Positions 33,450-44,269 of a stretch of 64,000 bases of DNA are shown in pieces. The notes beneath the pieces are model-generated. The model saw only the letters and a list, made by a program, of their open reading frames with translations, was not told where the DNA came from and ran no database searches. Each line of letters opens with the position of its first letter. Positions within the stretch are counted from its first letter, which is position 1. The DNA comes from Platerodrilus igneus (lineage: Eukaryota > Arthropoda > Insecta > Coleoptera > Lycidae): NCBI GenBank assembly GCA_036346225.1, contig JARFIW010000835.1:248001-312000 (forward strand), in the 5' to 3' direction. The position numbers and the translations under genes are program-made.

Positions 33450-34230
33450 GGAAATAGATTCTGCACTGGAGGCGTATTTTGGAATTTAATCGGTTATGTA
33501 TTGTTTCTGTAGGAGGGGTATGTAGTATGTTTGCTGTTAGGATGTTGGCAAGAACTAGGATCCGCCTTCGTGTAAATTTAAAGTACATAGTCGTTCTTAG
33601 CTTATTTAGTTTGAATGCCTGTTTATATACAGGACAGTTTATGCTTATAACAGGGTGGTTGTGTGGTCGGTTAACTCTGATGTAGTTAGTGCAAGGTGGA
33701 GGAGTAGAGGCAAGGAGGGAGCAGACTTTTGTAGGTGTGAGCCTAAACAGCGGTCGCAAGCTAAGCTTTTGGGGAACGATAGACTTGCAGAGTTTCTGAA
33801 ACGCTGGCAGTTGTAGCAACTAGTTACAGCTACGGGGTTTCGGATCCTGCAAGATCTATGCCCTACGAAAATACGGGAATTGGAACTAAGGATTGTACAT
33901 AATTTTAGAGAGGGGTTTATAACAAGGTTGTAAGAGAATCATGTTATAGGGACGGCGTACTGCAATTGATGTTTTGTTACGGGAATTAGATGTTGTAAGA
34001 AATTCTGTCGGTATATGAGGTTAAGAGCGTCCGGAGACACTTCCTTGTCAAGGTCGGATATGATTAACTATAGAAGTTTGAGTTTAGGAAGGCGGATAGT
34101 ACAGGAATTTTGGTTCAGTGTGGAGATGAGGCTAACGTTGGTGGGAGTGTCCGTTCTTATGCTTAAAGTTGTTTTTGTGCGTCGAATACGATGGATGTTT
34201 AGGCTTGATAGATAAGGGTTGGGTAAGGGT
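33450..34230 (-). pseudogene. F4 copy 1 ORF1 (Gag-like) with zinc knuckles
   Basis: At about 33830-33710 one frame reads CYNCQRFRNSASLSFPKSL then ACDRCLGSH, two decayed CCHC-type knuckles. Another frame continues NCPVYKQAFKLNKLRTTMYF, the segment that commonly follows the knuckles in I-, jockey- and R1-type ORF1 proteins. Upstream to about 34230 the reading is degenerate and I recognise no RRM or coiled coil. Confidence 0.65.
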
Positions 34231-34739
34231 TACTTCAAAGAAAGTAGGATTTAGTGTTATGACTGGAAGGTGGGCTTGTAAGTGAACCATGTTCCAAAAT
34301 AGGTTTGGAGATGGTGGTAATGGCTAAATAGAGATCAGAAGTTGCATTGTTGGTGTAGTAGTTGCTTTTCTACTAACCATCCATTCAAGGGAACGCTAGA
34401 TCGGCCAAAAACATTGCCTCGGGTCGTGAAATTGTACAGGAAAACCCCAGATAGTCAATTACTCATCGTGCAAAAGAATTCGGTCTTCGCAGACTTCAAT
34501 TTGACTAATTTTGCTACCGGAATTGGGCCTACACCCGTATAAGATCCAATTGACCCTAGATCTTAAAGTTGATAACCATAGACAACGCCGTTTGTTCGCT
34601 GACATGACTTCGGGGCGTTTGGAAAGGGACACCTACATGTGATTTTCCAATGCTCCACCCGAGAGTACTACATTGGTCAGGAAGCGAGTTTTTTTTACCT
34701 AAAAAATTTTGAATTTTGCCGAACCCTTGCTGTTCCAAG

Positions 34740-34950
34740 CAAAGTACGGATCTTTAACGTGCGTGACAACACTTACACACGGGACCTCCATTTTATTTTC
34801 ATCCGAACGAGGGCGTATTTTTGTGAAAAATGCTCGTCTAACATTTTTCAAGCGGACCGTGTCTGGAATCGAACCCTGGATCTTGGGAGTGGAAAGGGAC
34901 GCCATCAATTTTACCCGAGAAATTATCTTTAGCCACGAGGCATATTTTTA
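34740..34950 (-). mobile_element. tRNA-derived SINE candidate
   Basis: The minus strand has an exact RNA polymerase III B box, GGTTCGATTCC (34865-34875). About 50 bp upstream is TGGCTAAAGA (34926-34935), close to the A box consensus TRGCNNAGY. The segment between is tRNA-like in size. The downstream body includes ACGCACGTTAAAGATCC, a phrase I recall from animal tRNA-SINE bodies. The end of the element is not sharply defined. Confidence 0.65.
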
Positions 34951-34974
34951 GATGATTGACCATGATAACAAGCA

Positions 34975-35520
34975 CAATTGCCGTATTTGAGACGACGCTA
35001 ACCTACAGGAAGTTCATCAGGTGACAATGCATCTACAAAAAGTTTTTGTTTGGTTTGGATTTTGTGTCGGCGGCGTCATTGGTCAGTATTTTTTTGAAAA
35101 CGACGTTGATGATGCCATCATCAGCGCTACAGAACGATGGTAAAAGATTTGTTGTGGCTTAAGTTAAGCGATATGGATGTAAACAACATGTGGTTTCGGC
35201 AGGACGATGCTTTGAGGGTATTGTTATCACACGTAGAGGTGACGTGAATTGACCACTGAAATCGTGCAATTTGAGCCCGCTACACTTTTTTTCGTAGGGT
35301 TTCCTCAAGTCACAGGTCTATTCCAATAAGCCGCCATCAACCGATGCTCTTAAAATCAACATCATCCAAGCTATTGCTCAGTTTCAGCCGGATCTATGCA
35401 TCAGAGTCATTGAAAATTGAACCACTCGGATCCGTGCCACCGTGTGAAGCCGCGGTGGACATTTAAACGATGTGATATTTCATACAAAATGTCATACATG
35501 TGCCTTTCGAATAAAATTGG
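34975..35520 (+). pseudogene. Second Tc1/mariner-superfamily transposase fragment
   Basis: Pieces in order: KVFVWFGFCVGGVIGQYFFE, NDVDDAI, LSDMDVNNMWFRQDDAL (expected WFQQDGA, carrying the second catalytic Asp), a W/L-rich region at about 35280, VIENW-like ESLKIEPLGSV, and CHTCAF-like end. The order (first Asp of VWFGF..GG, WFxQD, then FFLWGY-like FFRRVSS) fits the IS630/Tc1/mariner DDE group common in insects. It is heavily frameshifted and differs from the 24.2-kb mariner. Confidence 0.7.
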
Positions 35521-35599
35521 AATTTCGATAATACCTCACGCACAGCTAGTTTTATTCCATTCCAACATCAACCTGCTCTTATTGAAAGGCCCTTTAGTT

Positions 35600-36140
35600 C
35601 TCGTTCCTATGTACTAAATCCACACCCATGATAGCCTTAGAAGTCATTCTAGGTCTCAGTTACCTGGACCTGCCCGAGGAGGAGAAGGCTCTGAGAACGG
35701 CTGTTGTTTAATGGTTTATGGATCAATTTGGGCAGCAGGGTTAGACACCACAACATGCTAGGGGAAGCGATGCGCAACACGCCTCTGCCAAAACGAGCGG
35801 TGGACTCGATTGCACCCATAATAACTTTCAAGAAGCGTTTCGGGGTTTGCCTTAACACAGAATCTTCTTACGACTTTCCGCGGGGTTGGCACGGGCGTGA
35901 TAGTTGGGTTTTGTATTATGTTGGACTCCCCATTTATATAGATTTTGGTTCCAGGTGTCTGGAGTAAAACTGGGTCGCATTCTCGGTGAGGAGCGTTTTT
36001 AGAGTTTTACAAATTACTTTTACGTCTGATACGGTTAGGGCGTAGGCTTCTCTCGGTGATGGAGGTTTGTAAGTATGGTCTGTTACGTACATTGACGTAA
36101 CCTATTAAAAAAAAAACCAAAAAAAGAAAGAAAGAAGTAT
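35600..36140 (+). other. Unclassified sequence ending in an A-rich tail
   Basis: A moderately GC-rich stretch followed by an A-rich run (36105-36135). It contains an open segment (GEAMRNTPLPKRAVDSIAPI at about 35760-35820) that I cannot assign. The A-rich end on the plus strand suggests the 3' end of a LINE or processed transcript; this is weak. Confidence 0.35.
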
Positions 36141-37439
36141 GACCGGGCTCAATCGGTGAGTGGACGGGGTTTTATACCTATAGACAAATTAAAGAGAAAC
36201 CTGAAATAAATAAAGAGAAATTTATATACACTCACTCATTCACACTCAGAACAAAACATACAAAGGAAAAAAAAGAACTTATAATTAAACAAAATATTTA
36301 CAGAACACAGTATTCCCAAAACCAACAAAAAAATCAATGTTCCCAACTTACATATACATCATGAGAATCCCCCAAACAGTCAAAAAAATTACTTATAAAA
36401 ATGGCGAGCTATAGTTTTTAGGTAGTTACCCCCTGACATCATTTAGTAAAAAAGAACCAAACGCAACCCTAAAAACCACAGCTCTAGATCATCGTAAATA
36501 TAAACTTAAGCTATAGTTACAAATATAATGGCAACAACGTTTTCACACATGCCAGCAAGTCTTTAAATCATTTTTACGTTAACAAGTAGTGTATTTTTAA
36601 TTATAAAAAAACAAATAGTACTGCTTTAATATAATGCCAATAAATACCAAAATAGGGCAATAATTTTCGTGTAGATCAATTAAATTTAAAAATGCATGAT
36701 ACTTGAACGGTAAAATCGCAGGCGATCTGGTTTCAAAGTAAGTACCGAGAGAAAACAAAAAACTCACCCTTGAGTTGCTGACGTCGGAGTTGAGTCAGTA
36801 GCTGGTCCACGTCAGCAAGTACGTGGGCCTACGCGTTTGGCCTTCCAAGAAGCGGCAACTCAAGGGATTAGCGTGTCCCCCGCAGAAAGCTAGAATAATT
36901 ACGAACAATAAATTAATTTATTGAAGCCAAAAAATAACGTTTTATAAAAACCCTAAATACTTACCACGCCGCGTTGCGTGCACAAAATTCGCGTAACGAA
37001 AAACGGAACGAAGCAAAACAGGACGTATATTTTTGTGTTTATTAAGTCTGTTTAGCTAAAGCACAGAGCTAAAAGTAATCTTGTTGTTATGAAAATAAAA
37101 CAGGAAACCCTAGTTTATTGAAATAATATGCAGCTTTTATTCGACGAATTTCTTCAAAGGGAAAACACAAGCATTAATTATCGGATACTTGGAAAGACGT
37201 TCTCGCCTATCTAAATATGGAGCAAATTTCAGGTTAAGGAATTCTTAGAAAGGATATTTATTTTTAATGATCAGAAAGATTTATCAAGTAAAATATATAA
37301 AATATTTATTATTAATTACAATACAATTTTTAAACACGTGAAAGAGTTATTTTAATTTACGGAATTAATTTTCGTGTTCAACGCCAAAGGGATTTGAGTT
37401 AAAAATTATTGTACCTAAACTAACCAATTATTTCTGAAA
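36141..37439. other. AT-rich spacer
   Basis: No coding region with a domain. Short A-rich runs only. Nothing else seen. Confidence 0.4.
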
Positions 37440-38470
37440 ATGAACGTAACAGGTCCCATTATGTCAATTGAGGTCACTTCCCAGGGTCGTGCTGGTTGAT
37501 GTGGTCTTAATGGAGCATTGAGCGGTAACGGGCTTCGTTTGATGGCCGCGCAGATCTAACACCAGTGGACATATTTGTTAATGTCGTCACCTATTTTTGG
37601 CCCGAAATAACGTTAGTTAATATCCCTGTGCGTTTCTTCTGCTACAGGATGTTCAGCGAGTATGTCGTCCCGGTATGCGTAGGGCATTTCGGGTTGCACC
37701 TCAGTAGGCAGTATTAGTTTGTTGCCGTTTGGAATCCTACGCCATAGATACCTGTCTTCTACTACAAAATTGTCTAGAACAACGCGTTTGTGGTCGGTTT
37801 GTGGACCTCGGCCTGCCACTTCTGTCCATCACTGAATCATTCGTTGAGATTGAGTTGTCATACTGTGTCTTTTGGACTTGCAGCAGTCGGCTTGCTGGAT
37901 GTAGGATACTTGATGGGGCTTGTTTCGTTCGTGAGGGGGTGACAGTCGGGGCGGCGTATTTGCGGTTGTTAATGACGTGCCTAGTGGTATCTGTGATTGT
38001 CGCTTTGGGAGACCCGTTGATGACTTCAATGCATTTGGTTGCCAGGTCCTCAAATGCGGGCACCCGCTTGTTTGGAAACTGGTGTTTTATCCGATTGCGG
38101 TGGACGTCAATCGTAGGCGCTGTTTGCCGAAACCGGTTTCAGTGTAACGTACGGCGTTGGTCGGTTCTAAAGTGAGTGAAACTTCTGCCGTAGTACATGA
38201 TTTCCTTGCGGCGGCTCAGCCAAGACTGCCTAAGAATGATGTCTTCTGTTAGATTGGGTACGACGGGGAAGGTTCCTCGATCTTTAATGTGACCAAAATT
38301 GAAGTCTATATCGACTTCGTCTTCGATGTTGACCCAACTTTTGCCAGCCATTTGAACAAGAGAGTTTTTGGCCGGATTGTGGCTCTGGCGAGAAGCAATT
38401 TTTGTTTGAGTAGACAACAGGAAGTTCCTGAGTTGTATATGCTTTTACATCTAGGTTTACCGTGATGCAA
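37440..38470 (-). pseudogene. Gypsy pol remnants: protease and integrase
   Basis: At 38417-38139 the minus strand reads SWVNIEDEVDIDFNFG, VVPNLTEDIILRQSWLSRRK and MYYGRSFTHF, the C-terminal half of a retropepsin-like protease. At 37819-37440 it reads DRYLWRRIPNGNKLILP, YRDDILAEHPVAEETHRDIN (the His pair of the HHCC zinc finger), W*ICAA (second Cys) and PWEVTSIDIMGP (start of the integrase core with its first Asp). RT and RNase H, about 2.5 kb in a complete pol, are missing between; the 320-bp join is unassigned. Confidence 0.8.
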
Positions 38471-38639
38471 GGTAAGTTTAGATCTCCATAGGCGGTGTTT
38501 ATGATTTATGATTCTACTTATATTTTTGGAATTACTCGAACAGCAATAACTAAAGAATAATAACGTACTAATTTAATCGTCTACGACGCGTACGAAGTTT
38601 TTAGCTAGCACGGTATTCTTAGTTGGATTCCTTTTCTCT

Positions 38640-39380
38640 TTTTTTTTTGTTGCGGTACTCGGTGCGGACTAAGTTCTTTGCTTGCTTTACTTTTTCATTC
38701 TTGTCAGCACGGAATATCGTAACATAAAATTTGGCACCCAACTTTTTCCGATTTTCGACACTCGTTGATTTAACATTTGCTCCCGATTTTTGAAAACTGT
38801 TCTTTTTACTTTACGTTGGTCCCGATTTTGAAACCTTTCTTTTTATTTAACGTTTGGCACTGATTTTTTTTGTACTCACCCTCCTGTCCTGACGATAATT
38901 TTCGTTGTGTTCGTTTTATTGTTACCTTACATACAAATTGTCTATAGATTTTTGGTTCACGTTAAATTATCGGAATTGTGTTTTCGCTGATAATTTTTGT
39001 GCTTGTCGTCGAAAATTCAGGTGCCCAGATATTTTCTATTCCTTCCTTCTTCCGACCGTCATTCCTAATACTTTCCTAAATTTTAATTTTTTTACCCTTT
39101 GTTGCGGGTACCCCTAATTTATTCTGTGGTTCGCAGTAATTGTTTTTGTTGATGTGAGTTTTTGTTAGTTTGCGGTTAACATTTACTTGTTTTTTTTCAT
39201 TTTCTAGTTATTCTTATTTATGATGGCATATTGGCGCATTCACACGAAGCGGTTGCGGAAAATGAAGCTCCAGTATGAATTAGATCTTCGTGGCTTTGAT
39301 TCTGAGGCCAATGGGGACGAACTACGCTTCGCTTTCCAAAACTGTTTCGTTAGCGATCAATGAAAGTTCCTTAAATTCTT
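38640..39380 (+). mobile_element. Gypsy 5' leader and Gag N-terminus
   Basis: TTTGGCACCCAACTTT (about 38732) resembles a primer-binding site. The leader at 38960-39070 aligns with the leader of the 15.5-kb LTR element at 17120-17210 (attat(t/c)gga, tgtgttt(g/t)cgc, gcccaaaatttt/gcccagatatttt, ttccttcc). From 39221 an ATG opens MMAYWRIHTKRLRKMKLQYE and LDLRGFDSEANGDELRFAFQ, a Gag N-terminal helix pattern, ended by TGA at 39361. It stands head to head with the pol remnant at 37440-38470. Confidence 0.6.
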
Positions 39381-40240
39381 TGTTAAATTCCTTGTTGCCC
39401 ACAGTTCATCCTTTTCGTAAGTGATGCTGCTATGGTTATATTCGAAATTAAGGAATCTTGTAAATATTGTTTAAAGATTACATATTTCTGCTCCTGCTTC
39501 TCATATAGATTATAGATAACCATTTAGAGATAGTTTAAGATAGATATCTAATAGAATGTAAATATATTCATGCATACATACTTATATAACATAAATTTCT
39601 TTGCTAAAGTTCTTTTAAAATGATTAATGTTCAAATTCTTTTTCCTATATTTAAATTAAAATATTGTTAATATTTTTATTGGCGTAATTATAATACATTC
39701 ATTTATAATATTGTTATTTGATAGTTATTTATATTCGTTTTATAAATTCCTCTAAATAATTTAGTATATAAAAAAGAAATTACATGTACTATAATAAATG
39801 GTATTTTAAAATTTTTAAACTCATTATTTTAATAATTTAGTGGGCATGGGACGGTATTTCTAAGTTAATCACGCAGACAGTTGTCTATCTAGAATTACCC
39901 TGTCAGAAACTTATATCACTAAATTTTTTCCATCTACTTGCTAATAACTAAAACGCATACGCACCCGCCGTACTGCCAACCAGCTATTTCCTTCGAAACA
40001 TTTGAGGGGGTACTGTATTCAGGCTCTTTCTCATTACCAAGTGATAGGTTTTTCATCATATCCTCTAATTTCTTTATTCTAGTTGCCTCTTTATGCTCCT
40101 TATTTTTCATAACATTACTTATAATTATTTTATTGCCAGCAGTTGTTCTTATTATCTATCATCTGCAGGATCAAATTGTTTGCGCCTAATAGTGTTCCTA
40201 GAATCAGTTCAAAATTTATTTTTCTTCTTTCCCATATATG

Positions 40241-40246
<6 letters not shown>
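39381..40246. other. AT-rich spacer with one short open frame
   Basis: Mostly very AT-rich. On the minus strand about 40112-39944 a 54-codon frame beginning with ATG reads MKNKEHKEATRIKKLEDMMK, then NLSLGNEKEPEYSTPS and KEIAGWQYGG. It looks coil-like at first and has ordinary codon content, but I recognise no family. Confidence 0.35.
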
Positions 40247-40289
<43 letters not shown>

Positions 40290-42111
40290 CTGTAGTACTC
40301 CCCCACGCTTGAGCAGCATTGGTAATGAACGTCCAGTTCCTGCTGAACGCCACCGCTCTGTGTTTTTCTGTTTTCCTCTAATTTTAATTATGCCATGGCT
40401 AGCCCAGTTTGTTTTACACAGAGTTCACAACGTTACGATGATCAAATTGATTTACCCCTTTAATGCTTACCTCTTTAAATTGATAAAACGAAGTCAATCA
40501 ATATTCGTATAATGAATGGAAATAATATCTACACTTCACAATTTTTGTAATCCTTTAAATACACCCTTTAATTAATTAATATTATTTGGATCATTTATAC
40601 CAAAAATTATATCCCTTTAATTTAATTTAAAGTCACCAAGAACGACACCTTTTACCAAAAAAATCTGGAACGTTCAAGACCCTTTATCATTATCACGTAA
40701 ATTTCAACGTATTCAATGTTTTTGTAGACTCCTTACAAATTTGAGAAAGAAATAATATATTCAGTGTTTAAATTTAAATTTGAAAAGATTCCTTATACTA
40801 GTTAGCCCTAACCTGTGATATCCTGATTTGCTGTTGCGTGTTGTGGATCAACAAATGCTCTGCCTTGTACTCCTTCACGTGCTTTGAACCAATAGTTTTG
40901 TTACTCTGTATTTTCAAAAGTTCCCCTCGTGCTTTACTTTATATTACAAACTGGATTTCTGAATACCACTCAGAAATTCTGAATACCAGACTTAGTTCGT
41001 TAAAATTTGTAGTTTTCTTAGATACCCTTTAGAAGTCGTAAATTAGACTTGGGTTTCTTAGGGACATCTTGGAAGTCGTGAATTGGAATTGGGTCTCTTA
41101 GGGACACCTTGGAAATCATGAATTAGAATTGGGTTTTTTAGAAACACCTTGGAAACCCTACATTATTATAAACATTTAATTTAGATTAACTAACAATTTC
41201 TATTCGCATTTTCTGCAAAAAAAGCAAAGCTTTTTCATATATCTTCAACGTCAACTAATATTACACAACACTACTTTTCACAATAATGTAATTTAAAATT
41301 TATTTATTTGACGCGTAAATATCTGAGTGCGAGTGTTTCAGGTTCGACGTGCTTCAAATTGAGACTGCCATTTCTTATCAACTTTGGGCGTTATATAACT
41401 TTTGCTATCTACGTTTGGATTGGTTTGTCCAAACAGCCTTACAAACTGTTGTAACCAACCATGTTTGTTTTGGACATCCCTAGTAATTTTTAAGCTGATT
41501 TCTGACGAAACTATTCTGAAGTTCCGTATCATGCTGATATTTGCTATTGTTTTACGATTTTTAACCGCCTGTTTTGTTATTATTGTTGGACTTTCGTTTA
41601 GCTTATGTCTGTTGTTTATGTAGATAAAGCTTTTGTAGAATTAAACAAAATAACTGATGTAATATAAATGATGTTTTCGTTTATGTCTCTATTTAAAACT
41701 TATCTTTGAAAGTACGTTTCTTATCAAAGCGCTCTATTATTATTCCTTCTTTATTATAAGCGTAATTGCATGTAGATTTTCAGGTATTATCATATCTCTT
41801 GCGTCTATGTTTTATACACTCATTGAACGCTTCTTGATGTATTTTAATTACATGTATAATTATTTCTCCGCTGAATACGCGTTCTATTATTGGAACATAT
41901 GCTTACTGACATTGATTAAAGTTAATTGCGGTCTTTATACAGAGTGTTAAATGTTTGTTATTTACATAATGTGCGAATTATTTATTTTCCTGCTAAATAA
42001 ATGCAGTTTTCTGATTCCTATTGCTATTTACAGTTACTATGCGACCCTTACGACTCAATACACCCCTAAACAACCACTTATCACAGCAATATATATGTAT
42101 ATATATATATA
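40247..42111. repeat. (TA)n-bounded interval, possible fourth, most diverged unit
   Basis: Starts with (TA)n (40247-40288) and ends with another (42088-42111). Near its end TTTATACAGAGTGTT (about 41936) resembles TTTATACAGGGTGTT at the end of unit C (48596) and CTACACAGGGTGTT of unit A (44194). The other landmarks of units A-C are not evident. At 41011-41157 it has a tandem repeat of 40-bp units (TTCTTAGGGACACCTTGG...), about 3.7 copies. Confidence 0.4.
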
Positions 42112-42289
42112 GATTGCCGTGAAACTGCCTTTTTAGGCCACAGTAAATGCTACTTTCTAAAAAACATTCGAGCACCACAGATTGGGCGTCATAAATTGCC
42201 GTGGAACTCTCTAATTTAAGCTCCGGACCTCGCCAGAGTAAAAAAAAAAAAATTTCAAAAATATAAAATTTTTACAAAAATTTTCTTAC

Positions 42290-42452
42290 CCGAATTCAGC
42301 TTCATCACATTAATTTCTTCAGTAGCTTCCCTGGCTAGCTCAGCTGTGCCTCCTCTCGGATACCTAAATTTACTATCATTCTCTTTACCGTTCACACACC
42401 ATTCAATAAAACCACAAAATAATACAACAATTATACAATATTTATTTACCAC
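42290..42452 (-). other. Short peptide frame in unit A (candidate exon)
   Basis: The minus-strand frame is NKYCIIVVLFCGFIEWCVNG then KENDSKFRYPRGGTAELARE and ATEEINVMKLNSG, ending exactly at GG|GTAAGA, a good splice donor. The hydrophobic run looks like a signal peptide. However, the first codon available is GTG, with TAA two codons before it, so an ATG would have to come from an upstream exon. Unit C repeats the YP(R/K)GGxxELA motif with an ATG (MIGFMNEYSYPKGG) but hits a stop soon after. I do not recognise the family. Confidence 0.35.
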
Positions 42453-43329
42453 TATTTACAAATAATAATTCATGTTTATGTACAGTTCGGTGCTCAAGTT
42501 ACACTTCAATAAATGCTACCTTTGTAAAGTCCTTGTTTTTAAAATTGAAATTTCAAACACATTTCATACAACAGGAGTAAATGGGCCCCAAATAATACCT
42601 TATCTTTATTTATTACTACACGCTAGAGTATGGTGAGCTCATAATAACCTAGTTTATTAATGTATGCTTTCCACTTTGCATACTATTACTACAAACTTAA
42701 AGAAAAACCCATGTACTCTTAACAATTAAATTTAAATTCATCAAGAAATTCAATAAGCTTTACGAACACCTTTTGTTTTATATTCCAAAATACCATAATA
42801 ATAGTCAGTTATACGTATCATTTTCAATACGTTAAACTACCAAAAATAACCATCAAAGTTCACTCACACATCACAAATTATTTCCACAGTTTATATAAAA
42901 AAAACAGCAAATTCAAATGCGTTACCTGGAAAAAGCGTCAAAAGTCCATCTCCATTGAAGAAGCTCTATATTCCTGAACCCCTCGGCTTTGTGATTATGC
43001 GTGTCATCCACCAGCTATTTATAGATGACAACTCAGTTTAAGCTGAGCTGCGTGCTACCAATTAACACCAATTCCAACATCCAAATCCATGTATATTACA
43101 CTTGTTTATTATTGCATTATTAATTTACGAGCTTGTTAAAGTATTCGTGGACCTCAGTTAAATTTAAATTACACTCTATTATACTCGCGTTACTAACTAT
43201 AAGGCCACAAATAATCTAATACTATTTCACTGAATGTTTCAAATTTTTAATACTCACAAGCTTTGTCAGTTGGTTATAATACGTTGTTAAGCGATGCAAA
43301 TTAAAGAAACCCCTTCTAATTCTCCCAGA

Positions 43330-43338
43330 GTATTTATA
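43330..43338 (-). promoter_or_regulatory. TATA-like box of unit A
   Basis: Minus strand ATATAAATACTC. The same box with the same flanks (GGGGGCCT upstream, CTCTRGGAGAA-type downstream) occurs in unit C at 47832-47839. Unit B has TTATATAA at 45629-45636. Conservation in position across units supports a core promoter; no transcription evidence is available. Confidence 0.4.
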
Positions 43339-44269
43339 TCATAAAGCTAGGCCCCCTTGACCACACTTTACGCGAAATACTTTATCGAAATTAGTATTTC
43401 CGCAAATTTTGTATCACCGTTTTAAACTTCTCGAAATATTTTTGCATCAACACGCTATATCATACAAAACTACCGCAACCCATCTGTCGCGTGTTCATCT
43501 GTTGTAAAACTATCTATTTCGACCAATGATACATTTCAGTGACATCTTAAAACTTCGCCTGTAATATCTCTATTCCTGTCTTATGCATATTTGATGTCGC
43601 ATTCTAAACTTGCTTGCGTTGTAGAAAATCGATGTAGCTGCCCGCGTCTTCATGGACTCCACGTGGACCGAATACATGCCTACTAAAATGAATGCTTTTA
43701 TGCCCGTCTCATTCTGAAGCATATTATTGATTGTTCATCCCTTCTGCTCTTTAAGAAACTTTGGTTAGCGTTTATGCGAAACCACCAACGGTAGAACAAT
43801 ATTTCCTTGAAGCTCGCCTTGTTATCTTCACAAATAAGCGGAAGGTGACCTTTCCAACATGCAGGTGTGCTAAATTAATGATCGTTTACAATAACAGTTC
43901 TCGGAGCCTACATTTCATAGTACTTTATACAACCGACGTCTGTTTGTTTGTTAAGAAAGCTTTTCGCCTTGGGATTATTGATTTTTTATGCTCTGACGCG
44001 TTTTCTGACGTTATAACCCGTTGAATTAAAATGAATTAAATTAATTAATAATTTCTATTGGCTTATAAAACTGATTTCTTTTATGCACCTATTAACTTTT
44101 AATCCCTAAATATAAAATTATGTCAATACTTGTAAATTTAAATTAAATAAATGAAATAAATTTTGCACGTAAATATTATATTCCTCTCTCTACACAGGGT
44201 GTTTGAAATTGCATTGTTTATACACAAATTTAACCCTTTAAATCCACTACAATATATATATATATATAC

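Larger units (their letters stand above)
28280..34230 (-). mobile_element. I-like non-LTR element F4, copy 1, split by a nested insertion
   Basis: Minus-strand order from high to low coordinate: ORF1 zinc knuckles (about 33830-33700), ORF1 tail, endonuclease N-part (33400-33130), [nested plus-strand F4 copy 31130-33118], endonuclease C-part (31120-30950), RT (30500-29550), C-terminal TGHG motif (about 28560), 3' UTR to about 28280. All parts of a two-ORF LINE are present in the right order. Related copies of the same family sit on the opposite strand inside it. Confidence 0.75.
42112..44250 (-). repeat. Tandem unit A
   Basis: One of three paralogous units. Landmarks (plus-strand spelling): TTGCCGTG(A/G)AACT just after (TA)n; ATGGTGAGCTCA (42630); GTTACCTGG (42921); ACTCAC (43252); TATA-like TATTTATAT (43330); AAAATCGAT (43624); CAGGGTGTTTGAAATTGC (about 44199). 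On the minus strand these read as TATA box, donor GTGAGT, exon end CCAG|GTAAC, and a peptide frame ended by donor GTAAG. Spacing between landmarks matches units B and C within tens of bases. Confidence 0.65.

Noticed and set aside
36100..36140. Poly(A) of a processed host gene
   Set aside because: The upstream sequence has no recognisable host protein; kept only as an unclassified feature.
43761..44024. 87-codon plus-strand ORF in unit A
   Set aside because: Units B and C do not conserve it, and homologous DNA in C has stops.
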